A stretch of DNA of 8,039 nt from an uncultured Clostridia bacterium (GCA_946408865.1 CAMJTZ010000082.1:1-8039), one strand, 5' to 3'. Shown: positions 1 to 6,283, counted from the stretch's first letter. The notes: generated by a model not told the origin, from the sequence alone. Numbers and translations are program-made.

Positions 1-195
1 ATCTTCGCCATCAAGGAAATGGGCCGCTTCTACCGCCACGTGCTGGTGCAGAAGCGCTATCCGCATCACGGCGCGGTTGCCTTCGCCCACTGCGCGAAGC
101 TGCTGTTCGAAGTCTTCAAGTACCTGGGCGTGCAGGACATCGCCTGGAACCAGCCCAAGACCCTGCCTTATCCCACGGAGAATCCCTGGGCGTAA
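1..195 (+). CDS. Sugar isomerase resembling L-fucose isomerase, C-terminal end (5' truncated by window)
   Basis: An open frame runs from the first base to a TAA at 193-195 and gives the last 64 residues of a protein whose start lies outside the window. The tail contains RYPHHGAVAFAHCAKLLFE, followed by a short hydrophobic stretch and the ending LPYPTENPWA. From memory, the PHHGAVAF block and the YPxENP-like ending resemble the C-terminal domain of L-fucose isomerase/L-fucose-arabinose isomerase-family enzymes, cytoplasmic metal-dependent aldose-ketose isomerases. The substrate cannot be told from this fragment. It is followed after 11 nt by a strong Rho-independent terminator, so it is the last gene of its transcription unit. 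Codon use is GC-rich like its neighbours. That it is a coding sequence is nearly certain; the family call is moderate because no catalytic or metal-binding residue can be assigned within the fragment. Confidence 0.65.
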   Translation: MFAIKEMGRFYRHVLVQKRYPHHGAVAFAHCAKLLFEVFKYLGVQDIAWNQPKTLPYPTENPWA

Positions 196-206
196 GTTTT
201 ACTCAC

Positions 207-233
207 AAAGACTGCCGGGAGGCAGTCTTTTTT
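207..233 (+). terminator. Rho-independent terminator after the isomerase gene
   Basis: A 10-bp perfect stem (AAAGACTGCC at 207-216 with GGCAGTCTTT at 221-230) closes a GGGA tetraloop and runs into a T tract at 228-233. It begins 11 nt after the isomerase stop codon and ends only 8 nt before the ribosome site of the next gene, so it separates the two genes' transcripts or attenuates read-through. Confidence 0.9.
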
Positions 234-241
234 ATTGATTC

Positions 242-247
242 AGAGGA
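242..247 (+). promoter_or_regulatory. Ribosome binding site that decides the phosphodiesterase start
   Basis: AGAGGA at 242-247 directly abuts an ATG at 248, leaving no spacer. The next in-frame ATG at 260 lies 12 nt downstream, a long but workable distance. The site therefore favours the ATG at 260. Confidence 0.5.
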
Positions 248-259
248 ATGAAAATTCTT

Positions 260-1483
260 ATGCGAAAAGTCGTACTGGTTTCCCTGGACGCCTTCTTTTA
301 CGCGGATACCCTGCGGGTGAACGAAAACGGATTCGTCGCCCGGATGATGCGGGAGGGCGCCTTCTGCCGGCGGGTGGAAACGATCTTCCCGGCGCTGACC
401 TATCCGATCCACGTCACCATGATCACCGGATGCGAACCGGACAAAACCGGCGTAGGCCAGAACCAGCCGCCGCAGCCCGGCGTGCCGGAAAAGGAGCGCG
501 TATGGTACTGGGAGCGGAAGCATATTCAGGTGCCGACGCTGTTTGACGCCGTGAAGGACGCCGGCGGCCGCTGCTGCTCCGTTTTCTGGCCGGTCTGCTG
601 CCGGAACCCGGCGGCCCGCTGGTGCATCCCCGAGGTGCATCCCCTGCGGGGCGAAAACCCGGTGCTGAAGGCGCTGCGCTACGGCACTCCCTGGTTTGAG
701 CTGGTCTCGGAGCATAAATACGGCCACCTGCGCAGCGGCATCTCCGAGCCCGGGCTCAGCGACTTCGCCGCAGCCTCCGCCGCCGGCGCGATCCGCCGCA
801 GGAAGCCGGATTTCACCGCGGTTCACCTGATCGACCTGGACGAGCAGCGCCACAAGCACGGCGTATGGAGCCCGGAAGCCATGGCCGCCAACGACCGCAA
901 CGATCAGCGCCTCGCGCAGATCCGGAAGGCCATGGAGGAGACGCCGGGCATGCAGGACGCGCTGCTGATCGCCGTCAGCGATCACGGGCAGGAGGACATC
1001 CGCGAAACCGTGAACCTGACGAAGAAGCTGGCGGAATACGGGCTGGACCGGGAACTGTTTGTCCAGAGCAACGGCATGAGCGCCTGCTTCTTTCCCGGAC
1101 CGGAATACAAGGGAAGTATTGACCCCGAAAAAATCCTGCCGCCGGAAAGGCAGCGGGAGGCGGGCATCTCCCGCCTCTACACCCGGGAGGAGCTGGACGC
1201 AATGCACGCCGTGAAAGGGCCCCTCTTCGCCGCGGAAGCCGCGGAAGGCGTCGTCTTCTCCGACGCGCTGGACGGGGAGAAGCGGGAAGCCGCCACCCAC
1301 GGCTTCGGCCCCGGGCGGGAGGCGGACCTGTGCCTCTTCGCCGTGTACGGCCGGGGCGTGAAGCAGGGCGCCGAAATCCCGGCCATGCACATGCGCGACG
1401 TCGGGCCGACCATCGCCGGACTCATGGGCCTGGAGCTGCCCCGGGCCGACGGAACGGATCTGTCCGCCGATTTTCTTGCTTAA
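260..1483 (+). CDS. Type I phosphodiesterase / nucleotide pyrophosphatase-family hydrolase (alkaline phosphatase superfamily)
   Basis: The protein is 407 aa from the ATG at 260 (411 aa from the ATG at 248, which has no spacer to the ribosome site). It carries the ordered metal-site motifs of the alkaline phosphatase superfamily, branch type I phosphodiesterase. Numbered from the ATG at 260, these are the N-terminal metal Asp in VSLDAF (D10); the Thr nucleophile in IFPALTYPIHVTMITG (T47); the DxxxHxxG block in LIDLDEQRHKHG (D194, H198); the SDHGQ pair (D241, H242); and a late metal His in ATHGFGPG (H347). All five are present, so it should be an active two-metal enzyme cleaving phosphodiester or phosphonate bonds. 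The true substrate is unknown. No signal peptide or membrane segment is evident, so it is probably cytoplasmic. It stands alone between two terminators; no promoter could be placed in the short upstream gap, so transcription may start inside the isomerase gene or come from read-through. The family is well supported, the substrate is not. Confidence 0.88.
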   Translation: MRKVVLVSLDAFFYADTLRVNENGFVARMMREGAFCRRVETIFPALTYPIHVTMITGCEPDKTGVGQNQPPQPGVPEKERVWYWERKHIQVPTLFDAVKDAGGRCCSVFWPVCCRNPAARWCIPEVHPLRGENPVLKALRYGTPWFELVSEHKYGHLRSGISEPGLSDFAAASAAGAIRRRKPDFTAVHLIDLDEQRHKHGVWSPEAMAANDRNDQRLAQIRKAMEETPGMQDALLIAVSDHGQEDIRETVNLTKKLAEYGLDRELFVQSNGMSACFFPGPEYKGSIDPEKILPPERQREAGISRLYTREELDAMHAVKGPLFAAEAAEGVVFSDALDGEKREAATHGFGPGREADLCLFAVYGRGVKQGAEIPAMHMRDVGPTIAGLMGLELPRADGTDLSADFLA

Positions 1484-1512
1484 GTGGGATTTTTATCTGA
1501 CTTCTCGGTCTG

Positions 1513-1560
1513 AAAACACCGGGCGGTGGGGGACGTTTCCCTTCCGGCCGGTTATTTTTT
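1513..1560 (+). terminator. Rho-independent terminator after the phosphodiesterase gene
   Basis: The left arm ACCGG-G-CGG (1518-1526) pairs with CCG-G-CCGGT (1544-1552) with one G/G mismatch. Above a bulged T, GGGGGA pairs with TCCCTT using two G-T wobbles and closes a CGTT loop. The hairpin is followed by TATTTTTT (1553-1560) and preceded by AAAA (1513-1516). It lies about 30 nt after the stop codon of the phosphodiesterase gene. Confidence 0.75.
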
Positions 1561-1572
1561 GTGTTCCGATGG

Positions 1573-1599
1573 GGACAGGGTATCAAAAAGGCCCTGTCC
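1573..1599. repeat. Perfect 8-bp inverted repeat abutting a promoter
   Basis: GGACAGGG (1573-1580) and CCCTGTCC (1592-1599) form a perfect inverted repeat with an 11-nt spacer. The right arm ends 2 bp before the -35 hexamer of the next promoter. It has no T tract after it on the + strand, so it is not an obvious terminator. A protein-binding operator is one possible role; no known regulator site was recognised. Confidence 0.5.
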
Positions 1600-1601
1600 G
1601 T

Positions 1602-1630
1602 TTGACAAAACGGGAAAACAGTGTTACATT
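1602..1630 (+). promoter_or_regulatory. Sigma-A-type promoter for the MBL-fold gene
   Basis: A perfect -35 TTGACA (1602-1607) is followed by a 17-bp spacer and TACATT (1625-1630, 4 of 6 matches to TATAAT). TG at 1622-1623 sits one base before the -10 and makes an extended -10. The start of transcription would be near 1637, giving a leader of about 43 nt before the TTG start at 1680. Confidence 0.8.
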
Positions 1631-1662
1631 TCGGAATCATCAGGCATCATGAATCTGTTTTC

Positions 1663-1668
1663 AGGAGG
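1663..1668 (+). promoter_or_regulatory. Ribosome binding site supporting a TTG start
   Basis: AGGAGG lies 11 nt before the TTG at 1680. No in-frame ATG or GTG lies closer, and the protein read from this TTG begins exactly where MBL-fold proteins of this kind usually begin, shortly before the YHSGF motif. Confidence 0.7.
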
Positions 1669-1679
1669 CGTATTGCGCT

Positions 1680-2621
1680 TTGCCGAAATACTTTGTAACG
1701 CATTATTACCACAGCGGGTTTTCCGTTTCAAACGGCGACGCCATCCTGGTTTTTGACTACTGGCGGGGCGAGAACGGCGAGCTGGACGAAAGCATCCAGC
1801 TGACGCCGGAAAAGCTCGGCGCCTATCAGCAGATTTATATTTTCATCAGCCACGATCACCCGGACCACATGGACCCGGTGGTTTTCAGCTGGAAGGATCT
1901 TCCCGGCCTTAAGTACATCATCGCCTCCGACATGCCGGCCAACACGCCGGGACAGCGCATCGCCCCGGGGACCACGCTGGACCTTTCGGATGACATTTCT
2001 GTGACCGCCTTCGACTCGACGGATCCGGGCGTCAGCTTCCTGGTTTCCTTCCGGGGGCTGCAGATTTTCCACGCCGGGGACCTGAACTTCTGGCACTGGC
2101 GGAACGAATCCACCATGAAGGAAATCGAGGAGGCGGACGCGGAATTCCGCAAGGCGCTGCGGCCGGTCAGCGAACATCCGGTGGACCTGGCGTTTTTCCC
2201 GCTGGATCCGCGGCAGGGCGCCATGTTCGAGGCCGGCATCAACTACTTCATCCTCACCGTCAAACCCCGCGTCGTGATCCCGATGCACTATTTCGACCGG
2301 ACGGACGTGGCCATGGAATACGCCCAGGCCGCTTCCTGCCGCTCGACGGAAGTGGTCGCCATGCCGGCCATCGGCGACCTGCTGGAGGTCGAAACCGACG
2401 CGGAAGGTTACATGAATCTGCGCTTCCCGGACCCGGAAGATTTCCTGGAGGAGGAAATGGACGACAGCGCCAACGCCTACGGCAACGAGGCGGATCCGCT
2501 GCTGGCGGAAGACGATCCTTTCCTGGAAAGCGATCTGCCGCTGACCCAGCTGGCGGAGCATCCGGAACCGGAGGCGGAGACCCCCGCGGAAACGCCCCCG
2601 GAAACCCCTCCGGAGGCTTGA
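1680..2621 (+). CDS. Metallo-beta-lactamase-fold metallo-hydrolase with acidic Pro/Glu-rich tail
   Basis: The protein is 313 aa with a TTG start. It has the MBL-fold signature in order: an N-terminal YHSGFSV strand (residues 10-16), the metal motif SHDHPDHMD (H58, H60, D62, H63), a second metal block HAGDLN (H131, D134), and a late PMHYF (H203). The core ends near residue 250. Residues 252-313 form a tail rich in Asp/Glu and then Pro/Glu/Thr (repeated ETPPETPPEA-like units), which looks disordered and is not part of the usual fold. The reaction is unknown; MBL-fold proteins include hydrolases, nucleases and lactonases, and this one resembles small cytoplasmic UlaG- or YtnP-like enzymes more than RNases, as it lacks a beta-CASP region. 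There is no signal peptide. It has its own promoter and is transcribed towards the addA gene, the two ending about 200 bp apart. The fold is confident; the substrate is not. Confidence 0.88.
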   Translation: MPKYFVTHYYHSGFSVSNGDAILVFDYWRGENGELDESIQLTPEKLGAYQQIYIFISHDHPDHMDPVVFSWKDLPGLKYIIASDMPANTPGQRIAPGTTLDLSDDISVTAFDSTDPGVSFLVSFRGLQIFHAGDLNFWHWRNESTMKEIEEADAEFRKALRPVSEHPVDLAFFPLDPRQGAMFEAGINYFILTVKPRVVIPMHYFDRTDVAMEYAQAASCRSTEVVAMPAIGDLLEVETDAEGYMNLRFPDPEDFLEEEMDDSANAYGNEADPLLAEDDPFLESDLPLTQLAEHPEPEAETPAETPPETPPEA

Positions 2622-2622
2622 G

Positions 2623-2679
2623 GCAAAAGGGTTTTCCACATTTTTCCACAGGTTTTCCACACCTTTGGAAAACTTTTGC
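2623..2679. repeat. Interrupted palindrome enclosing three DnaA-like boxes
   Basis: GCAAAAG (2623-2629) pairs with CTTTTGC (2673-2679), and TTTTCC (2632-2637) pairs with GGAAAA (2667-2672), with a GG bulge on the left. A competing shorter hairpin is GTTTTCC (2652-2658) with GGAAAAC (2667-2673). The latter is followed by TTTT and could be a weak terminator for the MBL gene, but its stem is AT-rich. Confidence 0.45.
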
Positions 2680-2779
2680 GATATTGCCTGTGGGTTTCTG
2701 AAACCGTTGATTTTCCTCACTTTATCCGGGTGGGATAAATTTGTCCCTTATGATTTAAGGCTTTTCACCCTGTGGAAAA
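2632..2779. promoter_or_regulatory. DnaA-box cluster A in the convergent intergenic region
   Basis: Three copies of TTTTCCACA, which fits the relaxed DnaA-box consensus TTWTNCACA, lie on the + strand at 2632-2640, 2642-2650 and 2653-2661. Their starts are 10 and 11 bp apart, one helical turn each. A fourth copy lies in reverse (TGTGGAAAA) at 2771-2779. The 90-bp stretch between is A/T-richer than its surroundings and holds an inverted repeat TTTATCC/GGATAAA (2721-2727, 2733-2739) that contains half-boxes. The whole 203-bp gap between the MBL gene and addA holds no gene, only this cluster, the palindrome and the terminator. DnaA binding is inferred from the motif only. Confidence 0.65.
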
Positions 2780-2818
2780 GTGCCCCTTTCCGATACGTCC
2801 GGAAAGGGGCACTTTTTT
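2776..2818. terminator. Bidirectional Rho-independent terminator between the MBL gene and addA
   Basis: A 17-bp perfect stem pairs 2776-2792 (beginning AAAAGTGCCCC) with 2800-2816 and closes a 7-nt loop. On the + strand it is followed by a T tract at 2813-2818. On the - strand it begins 7 nt after the addA stop and ends with TTTT. It can therefore stop the addA operon and also back up termination of the MBL transcript. Its left end overlaps the reverse DnaA-like box at 2771-2779. Confidence 0.9.
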
Positions 2819-2824
2819 GACATG

Positions 2825-5800
2825 TCACGGATCCTCCCGGAAGACGTTTTCCTCCTCCCAGGCGTCCGTCAGAAAAGCTTTCTGTTTTGAGATGGAATAC
2901 AGCCATGCTTCCTTCACGGGGCGGCGCGTCAGCCGGCGCACCGCTTCCGCGTACCAGCGCAGCTGCGGCCGGTAGATTTCCACAAAATTCTCCTCGTCCG
3001 TGATCCGGTCCGTCTTGTAATCCACAAGGACCCACCCCTCCCGCTCCCGGAAGGCACAGTCGATGATGCCCTGCACCAGCAGATCCCGCTCCGGCTTGCG
3101 CAGGTTGAAGCTCCACTCCCGGTGGACGTCCCATCCGGCGAGCATCCTCCGGCCCAGGGGCGAGCGCAGCCATGCGGCCGCGTCCTTCGGATCGATGACG
3201 GCGCCTTCCTCTTTCGTGAAGACGTTCTGGGCGATGAGCTCCTCCTTCATCCGCCCGAGGGCTTCCTCCAGCCGGTCCCCGGCCACGCGGGCGATCTCCA
3301 GGTCGATCAGGGAGAGGAAGCGGTGAATCAGCGTGCCGCGCCAGGCCGCCCGCTTCTCCGGCGGGGGAGCCATGAACGCCGGATACTCCCCGACGCTGGT
3401 ACGCTCCAGGGCCGCGGAGAAACGGTCCGGAATCCGCTTGTCCTCCGGCGTCTCCTCGTCCTCTTCCCCCAGGTCCCGGTCCGCCTTCTGCAGCAGCCCG
3501 GTGACGGAGCGCTTCTGCATTTTGCTGAGCATCGGTTTCGGCGGATAATCTTTCCACAAGTCTTCCACAGGCGGGGCGGAAAGCAAGGAATCAAGCCATG
3601 CGTTGAATTGTGGATTGCTGCCCCTCTTTTCCACAGTTTTTTGCGATTCAACCTGGAAAACACTTATTTTCCAAGGGGTTTCTGCCTGTGGATAACCTGT
3701 GGACTTTTTTTCGGCATCCAGCAGCGCAGGCACGATCCAGTCCATCAGACATCCGGCGGAAAGCACCCGGTGCACCCCCGGCGGGGTATGCCAGAGCGCG
3801 TGGTCCGCCCCGACGCCCACGAGCACCATCCGCTCCTGCGCGCGGGTCAGCGCGACGTACAGCAGGCGGATCCGCTCCGCCCGCTGCTCCCTTTCCTTCT
3901 TCCAGTTAAAGATCTGCGTGGCGGCGGTATCCCGGCTGAGACGGACATCCGGCCGCTTGTACTTCAGGCAGATGCCGAGCTCCGCGTCCGTCATGAGCCC
4001 GCCTTCCGCACGGTGGGAGAGCGTGCTGTCCAGCCCGAGGCAGAAGACCACCGGAAACTGCAGACCCTTCGATTTGTGCATCGTCAGAATCCGGACGACG
4101 TCGTCCCCTTCCGCCAGGGGAGAAACGGACCGCTGGTCCCCGCCGCCGGCCTGCTCCGAAACGAAATTCAGAAACCGGTGCAGCGTATAGACGCCGGCCG
4201 CTTCCGCGTCCTCAGCCTTGCGGCACAGCAGCGACAGGTTTTTCTGCTTCGTGCGCCCGGTGGGGCCGGAGCCGGCCATCGCGTAATGCTGGGAATCACT
4301 GCAGACGAAGCGCACAAAACTGCTCATGGATTCGACGGTCGAAAGGCGCCGCCACGCCGTCACCCGGTCCCGCACCTCGCGGCAGCGGTCGCCCAGCTCC
4401 CCGAGATCCTCTATGGCTGTCTCAAACGCCTCGTGGAAGGGCACGTCCTTTCCGGGTTTCCGCAGGCGCACCTGCGCCAGTTCCTCCTCCGTAAAGAAGA
4501 AGGGCGCGCTCTTCAGCACCGTCAGCAGTGCCTCGTCCCGGGTCGGATGAATCAGATAGGTCAGCAGCGCCAGAAAAGCGGAAACCTCCGTCCGCTCGTA
4601 GAAATCCGTTCCGCCGTCAAAGAAAACGGGAATGCCCCGCTCCTCCAGCAGCCGCGCCAGCTCCGGCCCCTCCCGGCTGACCCGGGGCAGCAGCAGCACC
4701 ATATCGCGGTATTTATAATTCGCCTTCAGCAGTTCCCGCGCGCGCATCGCCACGCCGTCCGCGGCGATTTCCAGCGGTTTTCGTTCCTCGTCCGGCTCCA
4801 GCAGATCCACCTGCACCGGATGGTATCCTTCCGCCTTCTTTCCGGGAATCAGGGCCTCCCGGTCCGTATAGTCCATTTCCGCGGTGTCCGCGCGCATGAC
4901 GTCCCGGAAAATGGTGTTCGCGGTCTCCAGAATCTCCGGGCGGGAGCGGAAGTTGGTCTGCAGGCTCAGCAGCTCCCCGGGGGAATCCTCCCGGGCGTAT
5001 GCTTCCGCCCTGCGCTGAAAGAGAAGCGGATCCGCCAGGCGGAAGCGGTAGATGCTCTGCTTCACGTCGCCGACCATGAAAAGATGGTTATCCTCCGAGG
5101 ACAGGCGCTGGATAATCTCATCCTGCACGGCGGAAACATCCTGGCATTCGTCCACAAAAACCTTCGTCCAGCGGGAGCGCACCGAAGGCCCCGCCTCCGG
5201 GTCCCGCAGCACCTTCAGGGCGTACTGCTCCAGATCGCTGAAATCCAGGAGGCGGAGCTTCGCCTTTTTCTGCGCGAAAATTTCCGCGGTCCGGTGGGTC
5301 AGCGTCTTCAGCCCCTGCAGCGTTTTCCGCAGGTTGGTAAAATCCCGGGCCACCGTTTCCGGATCGGGGCGGATCAGCGGCGTGACCTCTTCCGCCAGAT
5401 CCTTCAGGCGGTCCCGGAGCTCATTGTAGCGCTCCTTCCAGTTCTGCTCCAGGGAATTGAGTTTGCTCCAGGCGGGGAGGCGCATGAACCCTGCGTTCAG
5501 CTGCTCCTCCGGAACAGATTCCCCCTGCGCCCATAATTGTTTCACGTGAAACAATTCGCTGTCCGCCTTCCAGACCGCGCGGTACGCTTCGCCGTGCTCC
5601 GGCTCGTCAAACATTAAATACTGCCGCCGGAGAATCATCTGCGCGGTCAGCAGCTTCTCCTCCACGATCTTCGCGGCGCACGCGAACCACGGATGGCTGT
5701 CGTCCGGCTTCTGCGGCACGTTGTCGCAAGCGTCGTCCAGCCACCGGAAAGGATCGGGAAGGGACATCATAAACGTATGCACGCCGCGGACAATCTCCTC

Positions 5801-6283
5801 GGTGGCTTTCTGAGAAAAGCAGGTTTTCCAGTACGCGTAATCCGGATCCCCGGATTTCTGCAGCGCGGCGCAGGCGGAACGGAAGGATTTCGAGAAAAGC
5901 TTCTTCGCCCGGGCCTGTTCGCACACGGCAAAGAAAGGATCCGCTCCGGCCGCCTGAAATTCCTGGCGGATCAGGCGCTGGCAGAAGGCGTGGATCGTCG
6001 AGATCTCCATCAGGTCCAGCCGCTCCAGCGCCCTGCGCAGCCGCAGGTTCGCGCGTCCTTCCCGCAGGCGCTCCCGGATCTTCGCCTTCATCTCGGCCGC
6101 CGCCGCGTTGGTGAAGGTGACCACCAGGAAGGATTCCGGATCCGGCCGGTCCTCCCGCATGATCATCTGAACGATTCGCTCGATCATGACGGCGGTCTTG
6201 CCGCTGCCCGCCGCCGCGGAACAGATGATCTTCTTTGATTCGGAGAAAATGACGTCTTTCTGCTGCCCGGTCCATTCCGGCAT
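2825..6283 (-). CDS. addA: AddA, ATP-dependent helicase/nuclease subunit A
   Basis: With AddB, AddA unwinds and trims double-strand DNA ends to load RecA (the Firmicutes counterpart of RecBCD); it acts in the cytoplasm on the chromosome. The protein is 1152 aa from ATG 6283, near the roughly 1200 aa usual for AddA. The GTG at 6292 lies inside the GGAGGT ribosome site, so ATG 6283, 7 nt after it, is the better start. Superfamily 1A helicase motifs appear in order (numbering from ATG 6283): Walker A SAAAGSGKT (22-30, K29), motif Ia FTNAAAAEM, motif II VDECQD (D378, E379), motif III GDVKQSIYRFR, motif IV NFRSRPE, motif V LTMHKSKGLQFP (733-744) and motif VI LLYVALTRAQER (807-818). The C-terminal RecB-like nuclease shows LIHRF (H987), GIID (D1075), VDYKT (D1088, K1090) and a late YRPQLRWY, so both activities should be intact. 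Residues 857-912, the linker between helicase and nuclease, have unusual codon use and contain DnaA-like boxes; residues 245-249 are encoded by a parS site. No addB is adjacent. Confidence 0.95.
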   Translation of the reverse strand: MPEWTGQQKDVIFSESKKIICSAAAGSGKTAVMIERIVQMIMREDRPDPESFLVVTFTNAAAAEMKAKIRERLREGRANLRLRRALERLDLMEISTIHAFCQRLIRQEFQAAGADPFFAVCEQARAKKLFSKSFRSACAALQKSGDPDYAYWKTCFSQKATEEIVRGVHTFMMSLPDPFRWLDDACDNVPQKPDDSHPWFACAAKIVEEKLLTAQMILRRQYLMFDEPEHGEAYRAVWKADSELFHVKQLWAQGESVPEEQLNAGFMRLPAWSKLNSLEQNWKERYNELRDRLKDLAEEVTPLIRPDPETVARDFTNLRKTLQGLKTLTHRTAEIFAQKKAKLRLLDFSDLEQYALKVLRDPEAGPSVRSRWTKVFVDECQDVSAVQDEIIQRLSSEDNHLFMVGDVKQSIYRFRLADPLLFQRRAEAYAREDSPGELLSLQTNFRSRPEILETANTIFRDVMRADTAEMDYTDREALIPGKKAEGYHPVQVDLLEPDEERKPLEIAADGVAMRARELLKANYKYRDMVLLLPRVSREGPELARLLEERGIPVFFDGGTDFYERTEVSAFLALLTYLIHPTRDEALLTVLKSAPFFFTEEELAQVRLRKPGKDVPFHEAFETAIEDLGELGDRCREVRDRVTAWRRLSTVESMSSFVRFVCSDSQHYAMAGSGPTGRTKQKNLSLLCRKAEDAEAAGVYTLHRFLNFVSEQAGGGDQRSVSPLAEGDDVVRILTMHKSKGLQFPVVFCLGLDSTLSHRAEGGLMTDAELGICLKYKRPDVRLSRDTAATQIFNWKKEREQRAERIRLLYVALTRAQERMVLVGVGADHALWHTPPGVHRVLSAGCLMDWIVPALLDAEKKSTGYPQAETPWKISVFQVESQKTVEKRGSNPQFNAWLDSLLSAPPVEDLWKDYPPKPMLSKMQKRSVTGLLQKADRDLGEEDEETPEDKRIPDRFSAALERTSVGEYPAFMAPPPEKRAAWRGTLIHRFLSLIDLEIARVAGDRLEEALGRMKEELIAQNVFTKEEGAVIDPKDAAAWLRSPLGRRMLAGWDVHREWSFNLRKPERDLLVQGIIDCAFREREGWVLVDYKTDRITDEENFVEIYRPQLRWYAEAVRRLTRRPVKEAWLYSISKQKAFLTDAWEEENVFREDP
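3550..3706. promoter_or_regulatory. DnaA-box cluster B inside the addA coding sequence
   Basis: Six DnaA-box-like nonamers lie in 157 bp. On the + strand: CTTTCCACA (3550-3558, one mismatch to TTWTNCACA), TCTTCCACA (3561-3569, one mismatch) and TTTTCCACA (3627-3635, full match). On the - strand: CAATCCACA (3609-3617, two mismatches), TTATCCACA (3687-3695, the perfect strong box) and AAGTCCACA (3698-3706, weaker). The outer pairs are each spaced 11 bp start to start. The segment encodes the addA helicase-nuclease linker and uses TTG, CAA, CCA, GCA, ATA and AGT codons that are scarce elsewhere in the gene. Function is inferred from motif density only. Confidence 0.6.
5538..5553. promoter_or_regulatory. 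parS: parS site (ParB/Spo0J binding) inside addA
   Basis: TGTTTCACGTGAAACA is an exact match to the 16-bp Bacillus-type parS palindrome. Here AAT precedes it and ATT follows, extending the palindrome to 22 bp (5535-5556). In addA it encodes the residues FHVKQ, flanked by TTG and TTA leucine codons that are unusual in this gene. Confidence 0.93.

Noticed and set aside
203..1390. A 395-codon open frame on the - strand opposite the phosphodiesterase gene
   Set aside because: It lies over a gene with intact metal motifs, and its composition is that of an antisense shadow.
1649..1756. Small + strand frame starting at the ATG at 1649
   Set aside because: It has no ribosome site, overlaps the MBL gene in another frame and ends in Arg-rich nonsense; the AGGAGG at 1663 serves the TTG at 1680.
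1728..2720. A 330-codon open frame on the - strand opposite the MBL-fold gene
   Set aside because: It is antisense to the MBL motifs, has no recognisable domain, and would begin inside the DnaA-box region.
2623..2820. The convergent intergenic region as the chromosomal origin itself
   Set aside because: It has DnaA boxes and an A/T-richer patch, but both flanking gene sets point towards it and dnaA is expected on the far right, so oriC is more likely there. Not excluded without GC skew.
3018..3026. TAATCCACA as a further DnaA box
   Set aside because: It is isolated, has one mismatch to the relaxed consensus, and encodes the conserved nuclease VDYKT motif, so protein constraint explains it.
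3122..5536. An 804-codon open frame on the + strand opposite addA
   Set aside because: It is antisense to a clear AddA with all helicase motifs, has no recognisable domain, and is rich in Arg, Pro, Gln and His as expected of a shadow frame in GC-rich DNA.
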